This document shows, one piece after another, positions 34,120 through 43,400 of a stretch of 64,000 nt of DNA. Source of the stretch: Gracilimonas sp. (GTDB lineage Bacteria; Bacteroidota; Rhodothermia; Balneolales; Balneolaceae); contig NZ_JAVJQO010000007.1 in the NCBI RefSeq assembly GCF_040218225.1, forward strand, positions 186,001 to 250,000, read 5' to 3'. A program made the position numbers and the translations under genes. Numbering within the stretch: the first letter of the stretch is position 1; every line of letters starts with the position of its first letter. The notes beneath the pieces are model-generated. The model searched no databases. It was given only the letters and a program-made list of their open reading frames with translations, and had not been told where the DNA came from.

Positions 34120-34198
34120 GCCACTAAATCTTAAAAACACTAAACTAAATAGTTAGAATCAGAGCAATACTAGTTTTGTGCTTTCGTGTTTTAGTGGC
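34120..34198. repeat. Imperfect inverted repeat (GCCACTAAA ... TTTAGTGGC)
   Basis: Ends GCCACTAAATCTTAAAAACA and CTTTCGTGTTTTAGTGGC are imperfect inverted copies around a ~40-bp centre. It fills the gap between dnaX and ybaB and looks like a dispersed fold-back element, not a factor-independent terminator, because there is no terminal U-run. Confidence 0.5.
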
Positions 34199-34235
34199 CT
34201 GATAAAAATGAAAATTTTAAACTTAATTTAGAATC

Positions 34236-34583
34236 ATGAGTAATTTCAATATGGCCGACATGTTTGGCAAAATTCAGGAAATGCAATCCAAAATGCAGGA
34301 GGCGCAGGAAGGTTTAAAGGACGTAATTGTAGAAGCTGAAGCCGGCGGCGGAATGGTTAAAGTGAAAGCCAATGGCAATAAGCAGATTGTTTCCATTGAG
34401 ATGGATAACGATGTTGTTGATCCCCAGGATAAAGAGATGCTGGAAGACCTGATTGTAGCCGGTGTTAATAAAGCCCTCGAAAAAGCGGAAGAAGCCTCCA
34501 AAGAAAAAATGCAGGAAATGTATAAAGGCATGATCCCGGGCGGCGGAATCCCCGGAATGGATATGTCAAAATTCGGACTCTAA
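34236..34583 (+). CDS. YbaB/EbfC family nucleoid-associated protein
   Basis: A 115-aa protein with the family pattern: a Met/Gln-rich first helix (MADMFGKIQEMQSKMQEAQE), GGGMVKVKANGNKQIVSIEMD, a central DPQDKEMLEDLIVAGVNKAL, and a Gly/Met-rich C-terminus. It binds DNA as a dimer. Its place between dnaX and recR is the widely conserved gene order and supports both neighbouring calls. Confidence 0.95.
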   Translation: MSNFNMADMFGKIQEMQSKMQEAQEGLKDVIVEAEAGGGMVKVKANGNKQIVSIEMDNDVVDPQDKEMLEDLIVAGVNKALEKAEEASKEKMQEMYKGMIPGGGIPGMDMSKFGL

Positions 34584-34598
34584 GGGAAATTCAAAATG

Positions 34599-34662
34599 AA
34601 AAATGAAAGATTAAAAATGGGTTCTGCGAGCCCTGATTTTTCATTTTTAATCTTTAATTTTT
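34599..34662. repeat. A+T-rich inverted repeat between ybaB and recR
   Basis: AAAAATGAAAGATTAAAAAT (34599-34618, extended by G at 34619) pairs with the arm at 34642-34662, which ends TTTAATTTTT, with one mismatch over 21 bp and a ~22-nt loop. It resembles the fold-back element at 35286 in composition. Confidence 0.6.
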
Positions 34663-34671
34663 AATTGCTTA

Positions 34672-35274
34672 ATGCAGATAACCTCAGAATATTTAGAGCG
34701 GGCTATTGAGCAGCTCGCCAAGCTCCCGGGAACGGGGCGTAAATCAGCCCAGCGTATTGCCATTCATTTACTGAAACAGAATGATGAATATGCCCAGAAA
34801 TTAGCCCAGGCTATTGTAGATCTGAAAGAAAAAGTTACCCGGTGTTCCATTTGTGGAAATGTAAGTGACTCTGATCCCTGCAAAATCTGTGATAATCCCA
34901 AAAGAGATCCTTCCGCCATTTGTGTGGTTGAGGAATTCAACGATGTATATATCATCGAAAAGTCGAATGAATTTCGGGGACGATATCATGTTTTGGGAGG
35001 GGTGATTTCCCCCATGGATAACATCGGACCGGATAAACTTCGTATACAGGAATTGCTGAAGCGCGTAGGTGAAGATGATCAAATCAACGAAGTGATTTTG
35101 GCTCTTAACCCTGATGCCGAAGGGGAAGCTACTTCTTACTATATTAACAAGTTACTAAAGAACTATGAGGTTGATGTTACCCGAATCGCCTATGGTATCC
35201 CAATGGGAACCGAGCTGGAGTTTATTGACGAAGCCACTTTGAGCCGGGCCTTCGCCAGCCGTAACAGTTTTTAA
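34672..35274 (+). CDS. recR: Recombination protein RecR
   Basis: A 200-aa protein of full family length. Helix-hairpin-helix near the N-terminus (LAKLPGTGRKSAQRIAIHLL), a four-Cys zinc site (CSICGNVSDSDPCKIC), a Toprim domain beginning ICVVEEFNDVYIIE and containing YHVLGGVISPMDNIGPD, and the C-terminal motif VTRIAYGIPMGTELEFIDEA. It works with RecF/RecO to load RecA at gaps. The start at 34672 sits right after the fold-back repeat. Confidence 0.95.
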   Translation: MQITSEYLERAIEQLAKLPGTGRKSAQRIAIHLLKQNDEYAQKLAQAIVDLKEKVTRCSICGNVSDSDPCKICDNPKRDPSAICVVEEFNDVYIIEKSNEFRGRYHVLGGVISPMDNIGPDKLRIQELLKRVGEDDQINEVILALNPDAEGEATSYYINKLLKNYEVDVTRIAYGIPMGTELEFIDEATLSRAFASRNSF

Positions 35275-35285
35275 AAGAATTTAAG

Positions 35286-35345
35286 AATGAAAAATTTAAA
35301 ATTTAAACTTAGCCCAACCGCTACCTTAATTTTAAATTTTTCATT
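35286..35345. repeat. A+T-rich perfect inverted repeat between recR and the M1 peptidase gene
   Basis: AATGAAAAATTTAAAATT (35286-35303) and AATTTTAAATTTTTCATT (35328-35345) are perfect 18-bp inverse copies around a 24-nt loop. The transcript could form a long hairpin ending the recR message or protecting it. Confidence 0.65.
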
Positions 35346-35367
35346 TTGAATTAACCCAACACCAAGC

Positions 35368-37251
35368 ATGAAACAGCTACTATCTTTTTTATTGGTCACC
35401 TTGCTGACCTTTTCAACATTAAACGCACAAAACCGAACTTACTGGCAGCAACATGTTGATTACACCATGGAAATTGACGTCGATGCTGAAAACCATCAGT
35501 ATTCAGGGAAACAGACATTGGTTTATACCAACAACTCGCCTGATGTTTTGAATCGGGTCTATTATCACCTGTACTTTAATGCGTTTCAGCCAGGCAGCAT
35601 GATGGATGTACGTTCACGCACCATCGCCGACCCAGATCAAAGAGTAGGTAGTCGCATACTAGGATTATCTGAGGATGAAATAGGATATCAGCGGGTTAAT
35701 TCATTAACACAGGATGGCAAGCCGGTTGAATACACCACAGACGGCACCATTTTAGTGGTTGAATTAAACAAGCCCATTCAACCCGGAGCTACAACCACTT
35801 TCAGAATGGAGTGGGATGCTCAGGTTCCTCTTCAAATCCGCCGATCTGGCTGGAATAATGCGGAAGGTGTGGAATTCTCCATGAGTCAGTGGTACCCGAA
35901 ACTTTCTGAGTATGATTTCCAGGGATGGCATCCAAATCCCTATGTTGGGCGTGAGTTTCACGGTGTATTTGGCAATTTTGATGTCAAGATTTCTATCGAC
36001 AAAGACTATGTGTTAGGCGGAACCGGTGTCCTGCAAAACCCAAATGAAATCGGGTATGGATACGAGGAAGAAGGCGCTGAAGTCAACCGCCCCCGCGGCG
36101 ACAAGATGACCTGGCACTTTAAAGCTGAAAATGTAATCGATTTTTTCTGGGGAGCCGATCCTGACTTCAAACATGTGACTGCCCAGGTTCCTGACGGACC
36201 TAAACTTCACTTTTTATATCAGCAGCCAGCTGTTGTTGAGGGTGCTACTGACGAGGAGAATGCTCGGTATACTCAGAACTGGGAGCAACTGGTTGATTAT
36301 ACCATACGAGCCTTTGAATATGCCAACGAAAACTTCGGTGAATATCCCTATCCTCAGTACACCAACCTGCAGGGTGGTGATGGCGGCATGGAATATCCTA
36401 TGGGAACATTGATTACCGGCAGCAGAAGTCTTGGCAGCCTGGTTGGTGTGATGGTGCACGAAATGTATCACAGCTGGTACCAAAATGTACTGGCTACCAA
36501 CGAAAGTTTACTCGAGTGGATGGATGAAGGTTTTACCGTTTTTGCCTCTTCCGAAACCATGGCTCATCTGTTTAACCGAGAGGGAGGAAATGTTCACGCA
36601 GGTTCATACCGAAGCTATAATTACATTGTAGAAAGCGGAAACGAAGAACCATTAACCACTCATGCCGACCATTACAATCTTAATTCTGCCTATGGAGTTG
36701 CGGCCTATTCCAAAGGAGCCGTTTTCCTGAATCAGCTGGAATACATCATTGGAAAAGAAGACTTCCGAAACGGAATGTTGAATTATCATAAAGAGTGGAA
36801 AATGAAGCACCCGACTGCGCTCGACTTCCTCAGCATTATGGAGAAAGAATCGGGTATGATTCTGGATTGGTACTACGAATATTTCGTTCAAACCACCAAA
36901 ACCATCGACTACGGAATTACTTCTGTAATTGGAGATGAAAACAGAACAGCTGTTAAAATTGATCGCATCGACTTAATGCCCATGCCACTCGATGTTGTGG
37001 TTGAGTATGAGGATGGAAGCAGTGAATTGTTCTATATCCCCATGCGCATAATGCGGGGTGAAAAGCCTAATGAAACCGATATGAAGCGAACGGTATTAAG
37101 AGATTGGCCATGGGTTGAACCAAGTTATACCATGACCATCAATAAGCCCGCTTCAACTATTAAATCGGTTACCATAGATCCTTCTCAGCGACTGGCAGAC
37201 ATTAATCAGGAAAACAATTCTTTTAATGTCTCAGAAATGCTGAACGATTAA
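35368..37251 (+). CDS. M1 family metallopeptidase, exported
   Basis: A 627-aa aminopeptidase-N-like enzyme with signal peptide MKQLLSFLLVTLLTFSTLNA. The N-terminal beta-saddle (~25-230) precedes the catalytic thermolysin-like domain: the exopeptidase loop reads GGDGGMEYPMG, and the zinc site is H364-E-x-x-H368 (HEMYHSWYQ) with Glu387 (WMDEGFTVF) 19 residues later, the exact family spacing. The C-terminal ARM region is short. It removes N-terminal residues from peptides in the periplasm or at the surface. A clean terminator follows. Confidence 0.9.
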   Translation: MKQLLSFLLVTLLTFSTLNAQNRTYWQQHVDYTMEIDVDAENHQYSGKQTLVYTNNSPDVLNRVYYHLYFNAFQPGSMMDVRSRTIADPDQRVGSRILGLSEDEIGYQRVNSLTQDGKPVEYTTDGTILVVELNKPIQPGATTTFRMEWDAQVPLQIRRSGWNNAEGVEFSMSQWYPKLSEYDFQGWHPNPYVGREFHGVFGNFDVKISIDKDYVLGGTGVLQNPNEIGYGYEEEGAEVNRPRGDKMTWHFKAENVIDFFWGADPDFKHVTAQVPDGPKLHFLYQQPAVVEGATDEENARYTQNWEQLVDYTIRAFEYANENFGEYPYPQYTNLQGGDGGMEYPMGTLITGSRSLGSLVGVMVHEMYHSWYQNVLATNESLLEWMDEGFTVFASSETMAHLFNREGGNVHAGSYRSYNYIVESGNEEPLTTHADHYNLNSAYGVAAYSKGAVFLNQLEYIIGKEDFRNGMLNYHKEWKMKHPTALDFLSIMEKESGMILDWYYEYFVQTTKTIDYGITSVIGDENRTAVKIDRIDLMPMPLDVVVEYEDGSSELFYIPMRIMRGEKPNETDMKRTVLRDWPWVEPSYTMTINKPASTIKSVTIDPSQRLADINQENNSFNVSEMLND

Positions 37252-37266
37252 ATCAGTCTAAAACTT

Positions 37267-37297
37267 AAAGGTGTCGTGCCAATGCGCGACACCTTTT
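37267..37297 (+). terminator. Terminator after the M1 peptidase gene
   Basis: AAAGGTGTCG and CGACACCTTT form a 10-bp perfect stem with a ~10-nt loop followed by TTTTATTTG, 16 bp after the stop codon. Confidence 0.88.
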
Positions 37298-37335
37298 TTA
37301 TTTGATAAAACTTATATCAGAATTAAAAAAATTAC

Positions 37336-38490
37336 ATGTCTAAAAAAGACTACGCCAAGCTAGCTATTGAAGCCCATCAGAAGCATAAGGGAAAAATTTC
37401 CATCGAGCCCAAGATGCCTCTTGAAACTAAAGATGATCTTAGCATTGCCTATACCCCTGGAGTAGCCAGGCCTTGTGAAGAAATCGCAGCAGATAAGGAA
37501 AAAGCTTACAATTACACCGCCAAAGGAAACATGGTAGCTGTAGTAAGCGATGGATCAGCCGTTCTTGGTTTGGGGAATATCGGCCCCGAAGCTTCACTTC
37601 CGGTTATGGAAGGAAAATCCGTGCTGTTTAAAAAGTTTGCCAATGTAGATGCATTTCCCATCGTACTTGATACACAAGATACCGATGAGATCATCCAAAC
37701 GGTGAAAATGATCGCCCCGGGGTTTGGGGGAATCAATCTGGAGGATATTTCGGCTCCCCGTTGTTTTGAGATTGAACGACGGCTAAAAGAAGAATTGAAC
37801 ATTCCCGTTTTTCATGATGACCAGCATGGAACCGCCATCGTTACCCTGGCAGGAATGTATAATGCTATGAGGTTGACCGGCAAAAAGCTTGAAGATCTTT
37901 ATGTTGTAGTGAATGGCTCTGGTGCAGCAGGTGTAGCTATTGTGAACCTGCTATTCGAAGCGGGCGTTAAAGACGTTGTAATGTGTGACAGCCGGGGAAT
38001 TATCCAGAAAGACCGAACCGATTTGAATGATACCAAAAAACGCATGGCTGAAATAACCAACAAAGGCCAGCGAAGTGGCCAGCTTGAAGACGCAATGTCT
38101 GGCAGTGATGTTTTTATAGGAGTTTCGGTGCCCGGTGTATTGACTCAGGAAATGGTGAAATCCATGAATAAAGACCCGATGATTTTTGCCATGTCAAACC
38201 CTGTTCCTGAGATCATGCCAGAAGAAGCCAAAGCTGCCGGAGCTGCAATCATAGCCACGGGTCGGTCCGACTTCCCTAACCAAATCAATAACGTATTGGC
38301 TTTCCCCGGGATATTTCGCGGAGCACTGGATGCCCGTATTACCAACCTGACTACCAAGATGTTCATCACCGCCGCTAAAGCTATTGCTGATTGCGTAGAA
38401 GATCTTTCCGCTGATAAAATCATCCCAAGTCCATTTGATGTACGGGTTCCTCAACAAGTAGCAAAAGCCATTAAAGAGAGCGCTGGATAA
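37336..38490 (+). CDS. Malic enzyme (oxaloacetate-decarboxylating malate dehydrogenase)
   Basis: A 384-aa malic enzyme. Catalytic Tyr region IAYTPGVARPC (~35-45), metal and substrate motif GGINLEDISAPRCFEIERRL, FHDDQHGTAIV, the NAD(P)-binding GSGAAGVA, and MSNPVPE. It oxidatively decarboxylates malate to pyruvate. It has only the malic-enzyme part and lacks the phosphotransacetylase-like C-terminal domain of long MaeB proteins. NAD versus NADP preference cannot be settled by eye. Confidence 0.9.
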   Translation: MSKKDYAKLAIEAHQKHKGKISIEPKMPLETKDDLSIAYTPGVARPCEEIAADKEKAYNYTAKGNMVAVVSDGSAVLGLGNIGPEASLPVMEGKSVLFKKFANVDAFPIVLDTQDTDEIIQTVKMIAPGFGGINLEDISAPRCFEIERRLKEELNIPVFHDDQHGTAIVTLAGMYNAMRLTGKKLEDLYVVVNGSGAAGVAIVNLLFEAGVKDVVMCDSRGIIQKDRTDLNDTKKRMAEITNKGQRSGQLEDAMSGSDVFIGVSVPGVLTQEMVKSMNKDPMIFAMSNPVPEIMPEEAKAAGAAIIATGRSDFPNQINNVLAFPGIFRGALDARITNLTTKMFITAAKAIADCVEDLSADKIIPSPFDVRVPQQVAKAIKESAG

Positions 38491-38578
38491 CAATTCCGGA
38501 AACCCTTTATACTTTTTAACACGCTGCCTGTTGGTTAAATCTGTAATTTCCTATCCGGATTTCAGGAGTCACATAAAA

Positions 38579-40810
38579 ATGATATCAGCGGGAATGAGAG
38601 TAATCTTTATTAGCCTATTTTTTATTTGCAGTACATTATCTGTATTGGGACAGGATCAAATATCAGTCCCTCCACCAAGCAGTTTTGAAGTAACTGCAAC
38701 TTATGTAGAAACGGCTCCTTACATAGATGGAAACCTGGATGACGTAACCTGGGAAAACATTCCACCCATAACTCAATTCACTCAAGTTTGGCCGGAAGAC
38801 GGTGCACCGGCTACAGAAGATACAGAAGTACGCATCGCCTACGATCGTGAAAACCTCTACTTTGCTTTTCGTTTTTATGATGAAAACCCCGAAGGTATTA
38901 AAGCCAGAAATCTGGAGAGGGGCGGTCGCAACAGCCGTGACGATCATGCTTATATCGGACTAGATACATATATGGATGGACGTAACGCTTATCTATTTGA
39001 GGCCAATGCGTTAGGAACTCAGGATGATGCGCTGATTACGGATGAAAGGCTGGATTATGGTGGTTTTTCATGGGATGCTGTATTTATCACCGAAACCAAA
39101 ATTGATGATAAAGGCTGGACCCTGGAAGTGGCTATTCCATTCCGACAGCTTCGCTTTCCTGATGAAGAAGAGCTGGAGTTTGGCCTTATGCTTTCCCGCA
39201 CCATTATACGCAAGAATGAACGTGTGCTTTGGCCGGCCATTGGACAAGAGTATGGAGGATATAATGGTGTGCGATCCGCAGTTTCTCAGTATGGAGTTTT
39301 AAAAGGAATAAAGAATGTGCGACAGGGAAATAACATCGAGCTAAAGCCCTATGTGATTTCAGGGGCACAAGAAATTCGTCCCGATCTGCAAAATGAACAA
39401 ACCAATACTGACTATACCTACGACATCGGAGGGGATTTGAAGTGGGGTATTTCTTCTAATCTCACACTCGACATGACTGTAAACACTGACTTTGCGCAGG
39501 TTGAATCAGACAATGTGCAACTCAACCTTTCGCGATTTAGCCTCTTCTTCCCTGAAAAAAGGGAATTCTTTCTGGAAAGAGCTGGCCTTTTTGAGCATGG
39601 AAACACGCGTTCAACCCAAACCTTCTTCTCTCGCAGAATCGGACTTACTGACCAAATCTTAACTGGTGCGAGAGTTACCGGACAAGCTGGCCGCCTTTCT
39701 TATGGGCTCATGAATATTGAAACCGGCTCAGAAATGAGTAATTTATTTGGAAGTCAGTCTGCAAATAATACCGTAGCCCGGCTTCAGGCAACCGTTTTAC
39801 CACGCGCAACAGTCGGTACTATTTTTACTAATGTTGAAGAAATTAACGGGGGGTATAACCGGGCATTAGGTTTTGATGGTAACTATCGTTTTTGGAGCGC
39901 AAGCGAGGTTCGGACCTGGTATACTCAGGTTTGGGATGATGTTTCAGGATTAAACGATAACGCCGGCCATGCCAGCCTTCAGTTAGACAACGATACTTAT
40001 TCAGGTGGTTTTGCTTATACGCATGTTGGTCGCAACTATAACCCGGCTTTGGGCTTTGTACGCCGAAGAGATATTAGGCAATATTCAGGAAGCCTTGGGT
40101 ATAATCCCACTGTCCAGTCCGACGTACTTAAGCAATTGGCACGGTTCAATTTTAGCTCCAGTTATTCTTACATAGAAGGACAGGATGGCATTAAACAATC
40201 TTCTGAACTTGGAGGATCGGCAGCACTCGAATTTGTTAACAATCAAAATATTCGGCTGCAAGCCAGTCAACAATTTGAGCGACTATTTGAGTTTTTTGAT
40301 ATTCGCCCTGATGCAATTATCCCAGCTGGTAATTACACTTTTAATCGATTTTCTCTGAGCGGAGAGTCCGACGAAAGTAATCGCTTATACAGTTCGGCTG
40401 GCATTGCTACCGGTGGGTTCTACGACGGTACCAGAACAGATTTTGAGTTCGAGATTGGCTTCCGCTTTTCTCGTCATTTCACTATGGATGCCGGTATCGA
40501 TCATTCCATCATTGATCTTCCTATTCCTAACGGTGAGTTTGAAGCAACCACAGTATCAACCGATTTTTCCACGGCTGTAAGCCGAAAGCTTTTTGCAAAA
40601 GCCCTGATCCAATACGATAACTTTTCCAGAGATATTCAGGCAAATATCAGAATTAACTGGATTCATACACCAGGCAGCGATCTCTTTCTTGTGTTCAACA
40701 CCTCTTACCACTTAACGGGAGATAATGAGATGCTCTTTGACCCAAAAAAGAATGTGATCATGAATAGTCAGGCCGCCGTGGTTAAGCTGACGTATTTGAT
40801 TATGCTTTGA
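38579..40810 (+). CDS. DUF5916 outer-membrane protein with N-terminal CBM9-like domain
   Basis: I start at ATG 38579, preceded by AGGAG about 10 bp upstream, over a TTG at 38531. ATG 38594 is also possible. A signal sequence (VIFISLFFICSTLSVLGQ) leads into a CBM9-like beta-sandwich (~40-220: IDGNLDDVTWENIPPITQF, VRIAYDRENLYFAFRFYD) and a long DUF5916 beta-barrel-like region (VESDNVQLNLSRFSLFFPEKR, FFLERAGLFEHG), ending in alternating strands and a final aromatic/hydrophobic tail. This is a widespread outer-membrane family in Bacteroidota whose role is not established. Confidence 0.85.
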   Translation: MISAGMRVIFISLFFICSTLSVLGQDQISVPPPSSFEVTATYVETAPYIDGNLDDVTWENIPPITQFTQVWPEDGAPATEDTEVRIAYDRENLYFAFRFYDENPEGIKARNLERGGRNSRDDHAYIGLDTYMDGRNAYLFEANALGTQDDALITDERLDYGGFSWDAVFITETKIDDKGWTLEVAIPFRQLRFPDEEELEFGLMLSRTIIRKNERVLWPAIGQEYGGYNGVRSAVSQYGVLKGIKNVRQGNNIELKPYVISGAQEIRPDLQNEQTNTDYTYDIGGDLKWGISSNLTLDMTVNTDFAQVESDNVQLNLSRFSLFFPEKREFFLERAGLFEHGNTRSTQTFFSRRIGLTDQILTGARVTGQAGRLSYGLMNIETGSEMSNLFGSQSANNTVARLQATVLPRATVGTIFTNVEEINGGYNRALGFDGNYRFWSASEVRTWYTQVWDDVSGLNDNAGHASLQLDNDTYSGGFAYTHVGRNYNPALGFVRRRDIRQYSGSLGYNPTVQSDVLKQLARFNFSSSYSYIEGQDGIKQSSELGGSAALEFVNNQNIRLQASQQFERLFEFFDIRPDAIIPAGNYTFNRFSLSGESDESNRLYSSAGIATGGFYDGTRTDFEFEIGFRFSRHFTMDAGIDHSIIDLPIPNGEFEATTVSTDFSTAVSRKLFAKALIQYDNFSRDIQANIRINWIHTPGSDLFLVFNTSYHLTGDNEMLFDPKKNVIMNSQAAVVKLTYLIML

Positions 40811-40896
40811 TTTGAGAAGTAGGAATTTGATCAGACCATCACCGTTCTGATCGATGGCTTGGTTTTTGAGTGTTTTTAACCGGACAATCAAACAAA

Positions 40897-40928
40897 AAGC
40901 CCCGACTGAAGTGAATCAGCCAGGGCTT
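40897..40928 (-). terminator. Terminator of the DUF3494 lipoprotein gene
   Basis: AAGCCCCGACTGA pairs with TCAGCCAGGGCTT at 11 of 13 positions. On the minus strand the stem is followed by TTTTTGTTTG, ~28 bp after the stop codon at 40956. Confidence 0.75.
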
Positions 40929-40955
40929 ATTGAGGGCAATGATTAAATTGTTGTA

Positions 40956-41801
40956 TTAAGAAGCAGGGGTTACAATGGTATTGCCTTCGATAGTTACGGC
41001 AGCAATACGCGCTAAAAGTCGGCCCTCAATACTTGCGCCGGTACCCAGCGAAATGGATTGGTCAGCCATAATGGTTCCTTTAAAAACGGAAGTGGTTCCA
41101 AGCGTGGCAGAGGTTCCAACTTGCCAGAAAATATTAGCTGCTTTTGCGCCACCGGCTAAAATCACTTTTCGGCCTGAGGTTGTATTTAAAGTAGAAGCTA
41201 TTTGAATGATAAAAACTGCATTGGCATTTCCTTTAGCATCAAAAGTAACATCACCGGAAGAAATTTCCAGCGAACCGCTTGATTTGTAAAGTCCCGGAGT
41301 AAGGGTCAGTCCACCAATATTGCCTGAAATGAGGACGATATCGGTTGACGTTCTGCCGGCAGCATTGTTGTAGGCTGTGGTCAGATCACCCTGGGCGGTA
41401 GTTAATATAGCCGGAGTTGGAGCTGCATAATCTGATGCATATAAATTCCCGGTTACTTGTGCGGAAGTTGACTGAGCATCGCCGGCGGTATAAACCATTG
41501 AGAATCCGGTGATGAACGAAGCGGAGGCAGGGCTAATCCCGATATTTCCGGTAATGGCGGAGGTAGGAATGTTGGAAATTTCCGAACCAGCAAGGATTAC
41601 ATAGTTCCCAGCGGAATTAAGATTCACCATCGCTTGTGAAGTTGTTTGGATGGGTATGTCGATATCGCCATTTCCACCTGTTGGGTTGTTGTCGTTCGAG
41701 CAGCTTGTTACAAGCATTCCGGCTATTACCACGGTGGTAAAAGCTATCATTAATTTTGATTGCTTGAATATTTTTATTGAGGCATTTAAAGACTTTTTCA
41801 T
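40956..41801 (-). CDS. DUF3494 ice-binding-type lipoprotein
   Basis: A 281-aa lipoprotein with lipobox VTSC (Cys34) and a short Asn/Gly-rich spacer. Residues ~58-281 are a complete DUF3494 domain: AGNYVILAGSEISNIPTSAI, TGNIGISPASASFITGF, QVTGNLYASDYAAPTP, LTPGLYKSSGSLEISSGDV, VFIIQIASTL, KVILAGGAKAANIFWQVG, SISLGTGASIEGRLLARIAAV. The fold is a right-handed beta-helix; characterised members bind ice, but many are simply surface adhesins, so the activity is not certain. It is the shorter of two adjacent paralogues. Confidence 0.87.
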   Translation of the reverse strand: MKKSLNASIKIFKQSKLMIAFTTVVIAGMLVTSCSNDNNPTGGNGDIDIPIQTTSQAMVNLNSAGNYVILAGSEISNIPTSAITGNIGISPASASFITGFSMVYTAGDAQSTSAQVTGNLYASDYAAPTPAILTTAQGDLTTAYNNAAGRTSTDIVLISGNIGGLTLTPGLYKSSGSLEISSGDVTFDAKGNANAVFIIQIASTLNTTSGRKVILAGGAKAANIFWQVGTSATLGTTSVFKGTIMADQSISLGTGASIEGRLLARIAAVTIEGNTIVTPAS

Positions 41802-41891
41802 GATTTGTTTATTATAATTTGAATAGGTTATTCTATTGTAAAAATGTTTGTATCGGATGGTTTGTAAGAAATAGAGAGAAGACTCAAAAAT

Positions 41892-41920
41892 GCCCCGATC
41901 TATTTAGTATAAATCAGGGC
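41892..41920 (-). terminator. Terminator of the second DUF3494 gene
   Basis: GCCCCGAT and ATCAGGGC form an 8-bp stem with one mismatch. On the minus strand it continues as ATTTTTG, ~30 bp downstream of the stop at 41950. Confidence 0.65.
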
Positions 41921-41949
41921 CGTAAGGGGTTGCTTAAATACTCGTCGGT

Positions 41950-43341
41950 TTATTTGATCAGCAACATTTTTCTGGTTTGATTGAAGCCGGTAGAATAAAT
42001 GCGATAGATATAGATTCCACTTGAAAATGCAGAAGCATCAAAAGTGACGGTATATGAACCGGCCGTCTTTTGCTCATTCACCAATAATGCCACGCTTTGT
42101 CCCAGCATGTTGAATACTTCAAGGCGAACATCTGTATTTACCGGAACCTGGTAACCGATCACTGTTGAAGGGTTGAATGGATTCGGGTAATTCTGTGAAA
42201 GAGTGAACTCTGCTGGTAATGAATTTTCTGTTCCGCCAATACTGGTTACCACTGTAAAGTTAGGCTGAGTAATCGTGTTTTGGTCTAAGGTAATGGCACT
42301 TTGTGCTAATGCACGTCCGTTTAAGCTTGCACCTGTGTTCAGGTTAATAGCCGTCATAGACAGGATGATACCTTCAAAATGTGCATTTGTACCAATATTT
42401 ACTTCACCGGATACCTGCCAGAATATATTTTTGGCCTGCGCTCCACCGGCTAAGATTACATTAATGTCTGAACTTACAGTAAGGTCTCCGGCAATCTGAA
42501 AGATCCAGATTGAATTCTCATCACCATTAATTTCAAAACTTGTTGGGACTATTACCGTGTTACCCCATTTGTATAAACCAGGGATAAGGGTTTTTCCGCC
42601 TAAATCGCCAACATGTAACTCAACAAAATCAGGAGTGACACGACCGGCGGCATCAGTGAACGCTGTTTCCATGTCACTTACAGCTGTAGTAAGGTTAGAT
42701 GGCGTTGGACTTGCCATATCAGAGGCGTACACTTTTCCGGTTATTTGTGGTGAAGTTGCATAGCCGGTAGCGTCAGTCAGATTAAAACCTGTTATATACG
42801 TTTCTGCTGCCGGGCTAATCCCAACATCGCCTGTAATGACAGACGCAGGTACAGTTGAAATGGCTGTCTTTGCCAGCAATACATAATTACCGGCTGTTCC
42901 AAGATTTACAGAATCAGGGCTTGTTGGGACGGATTCCCATGTTGTAAAAATCCGTTGGCTTGAAAAAGCACTGGTACCGTCAACATTAGTTGCACTTACA
43001 CGCCAGTAATAGGCAGTGTTAAGATCCAAGCCTGAGACTAACTTCACAGTATCTAAAAGGTCAGATTCATTAAAAACCGTGCCGCTAAAATTTTCATTTT
43101 CTGATACTTGTAAGGTATAAGAATCTGCTTCGGCTGAGGCATTCCAGCTCAGGGTTAGGTTTTGAGGCTGACTAATTGCAGAATCTGCCGGGGCTGATAA
43201 TTCAGGAACCGCCGGTTGTGTCAGTGCAGTTGAGAACAGCATTAGGGCCATCACAAAGCTCAGGCCCAGAAGGCGTGAAGTTTGAGGTATTAGTTTAGAG
43301 ATAGTAAAAGTGTTTTTTAAGGTTTCGTTTTTGGTTTTCAT
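41950..43341 (-). CDS. DUF3494 ice-binding-type protein with Fn3 domain and T9SS tail
   Basis: A 463-aa protein: long N-terminal signal (hydrophobic ~28-43), a fibronectin-III-like domain (~48-135: PADSAISQPQNLTLSWNAS, TAYYWRVSATNVDG), a DUF3494 beta-helix (~145-370: AGNYVLLAKTAISTVPASVI, TGDVGISPAAETYITGF, INLNTGASLNGRALAQSAI), and a type IX sorting tail (LSQNYPNPFNP, VRLEVFNMLGQSV, ending MLLIK). Unlike its lipoprotein neighbour it is routed through the T9SS, so the two paralogues would be displayed by different mechanisms. Confidence 0.88.
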   Translation of the reverse strand: MKTKNETLKNTFTISKLIPQTSRLLGLSFVMALMLFSTALTQPAVPELSAPADSAISQPQNLTLSWNASAEADSYTLQVSENENFSGTVFNESDLLDTVKLVSGLDLNTAYYWRVSATNVDGTSAFSSQRIFTTWESVPTSPDSVNLGTAGNYVLLAKTAISTVPASVITGDVGISPAAETYITGFNLTDATGYATSPQITGKVYASDMASPTPSNLTTAVSDMETAFTDAAGRVTPDFVELHVGDLGGKTLIPGLYKWGNTVIVPTSFEINGDENSIWIFQIAGDLTVSSDINVILAGGAQAKNIFWQVSGEVNIGTNAHFEGIILSMTAINLNTGASLNGRALAQSAITLDQNTITQPNFTVVTSIGGTENSLPAEFTLSQNYPNPFNPSTVIGYQVPVNTDVRLEVFNMLGQSVALLVNEQKTAGSYTVTFDASAFSSGIYIYRIYSTGFNQTRKMLLIK

Positions 43342-43400
43342 TTTGGTTTGATTAGATAGTTAGACAACATAGGTTTTCGTGTAACAGGATTGAGCTGGCG

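Noticed and set aside
38531-38578. TTG start for the DUF5916 protein
   Set aside because: The extra residues precede the signal peptide and would spoil it; ATG 38579 has an AGGAG ahead of it.
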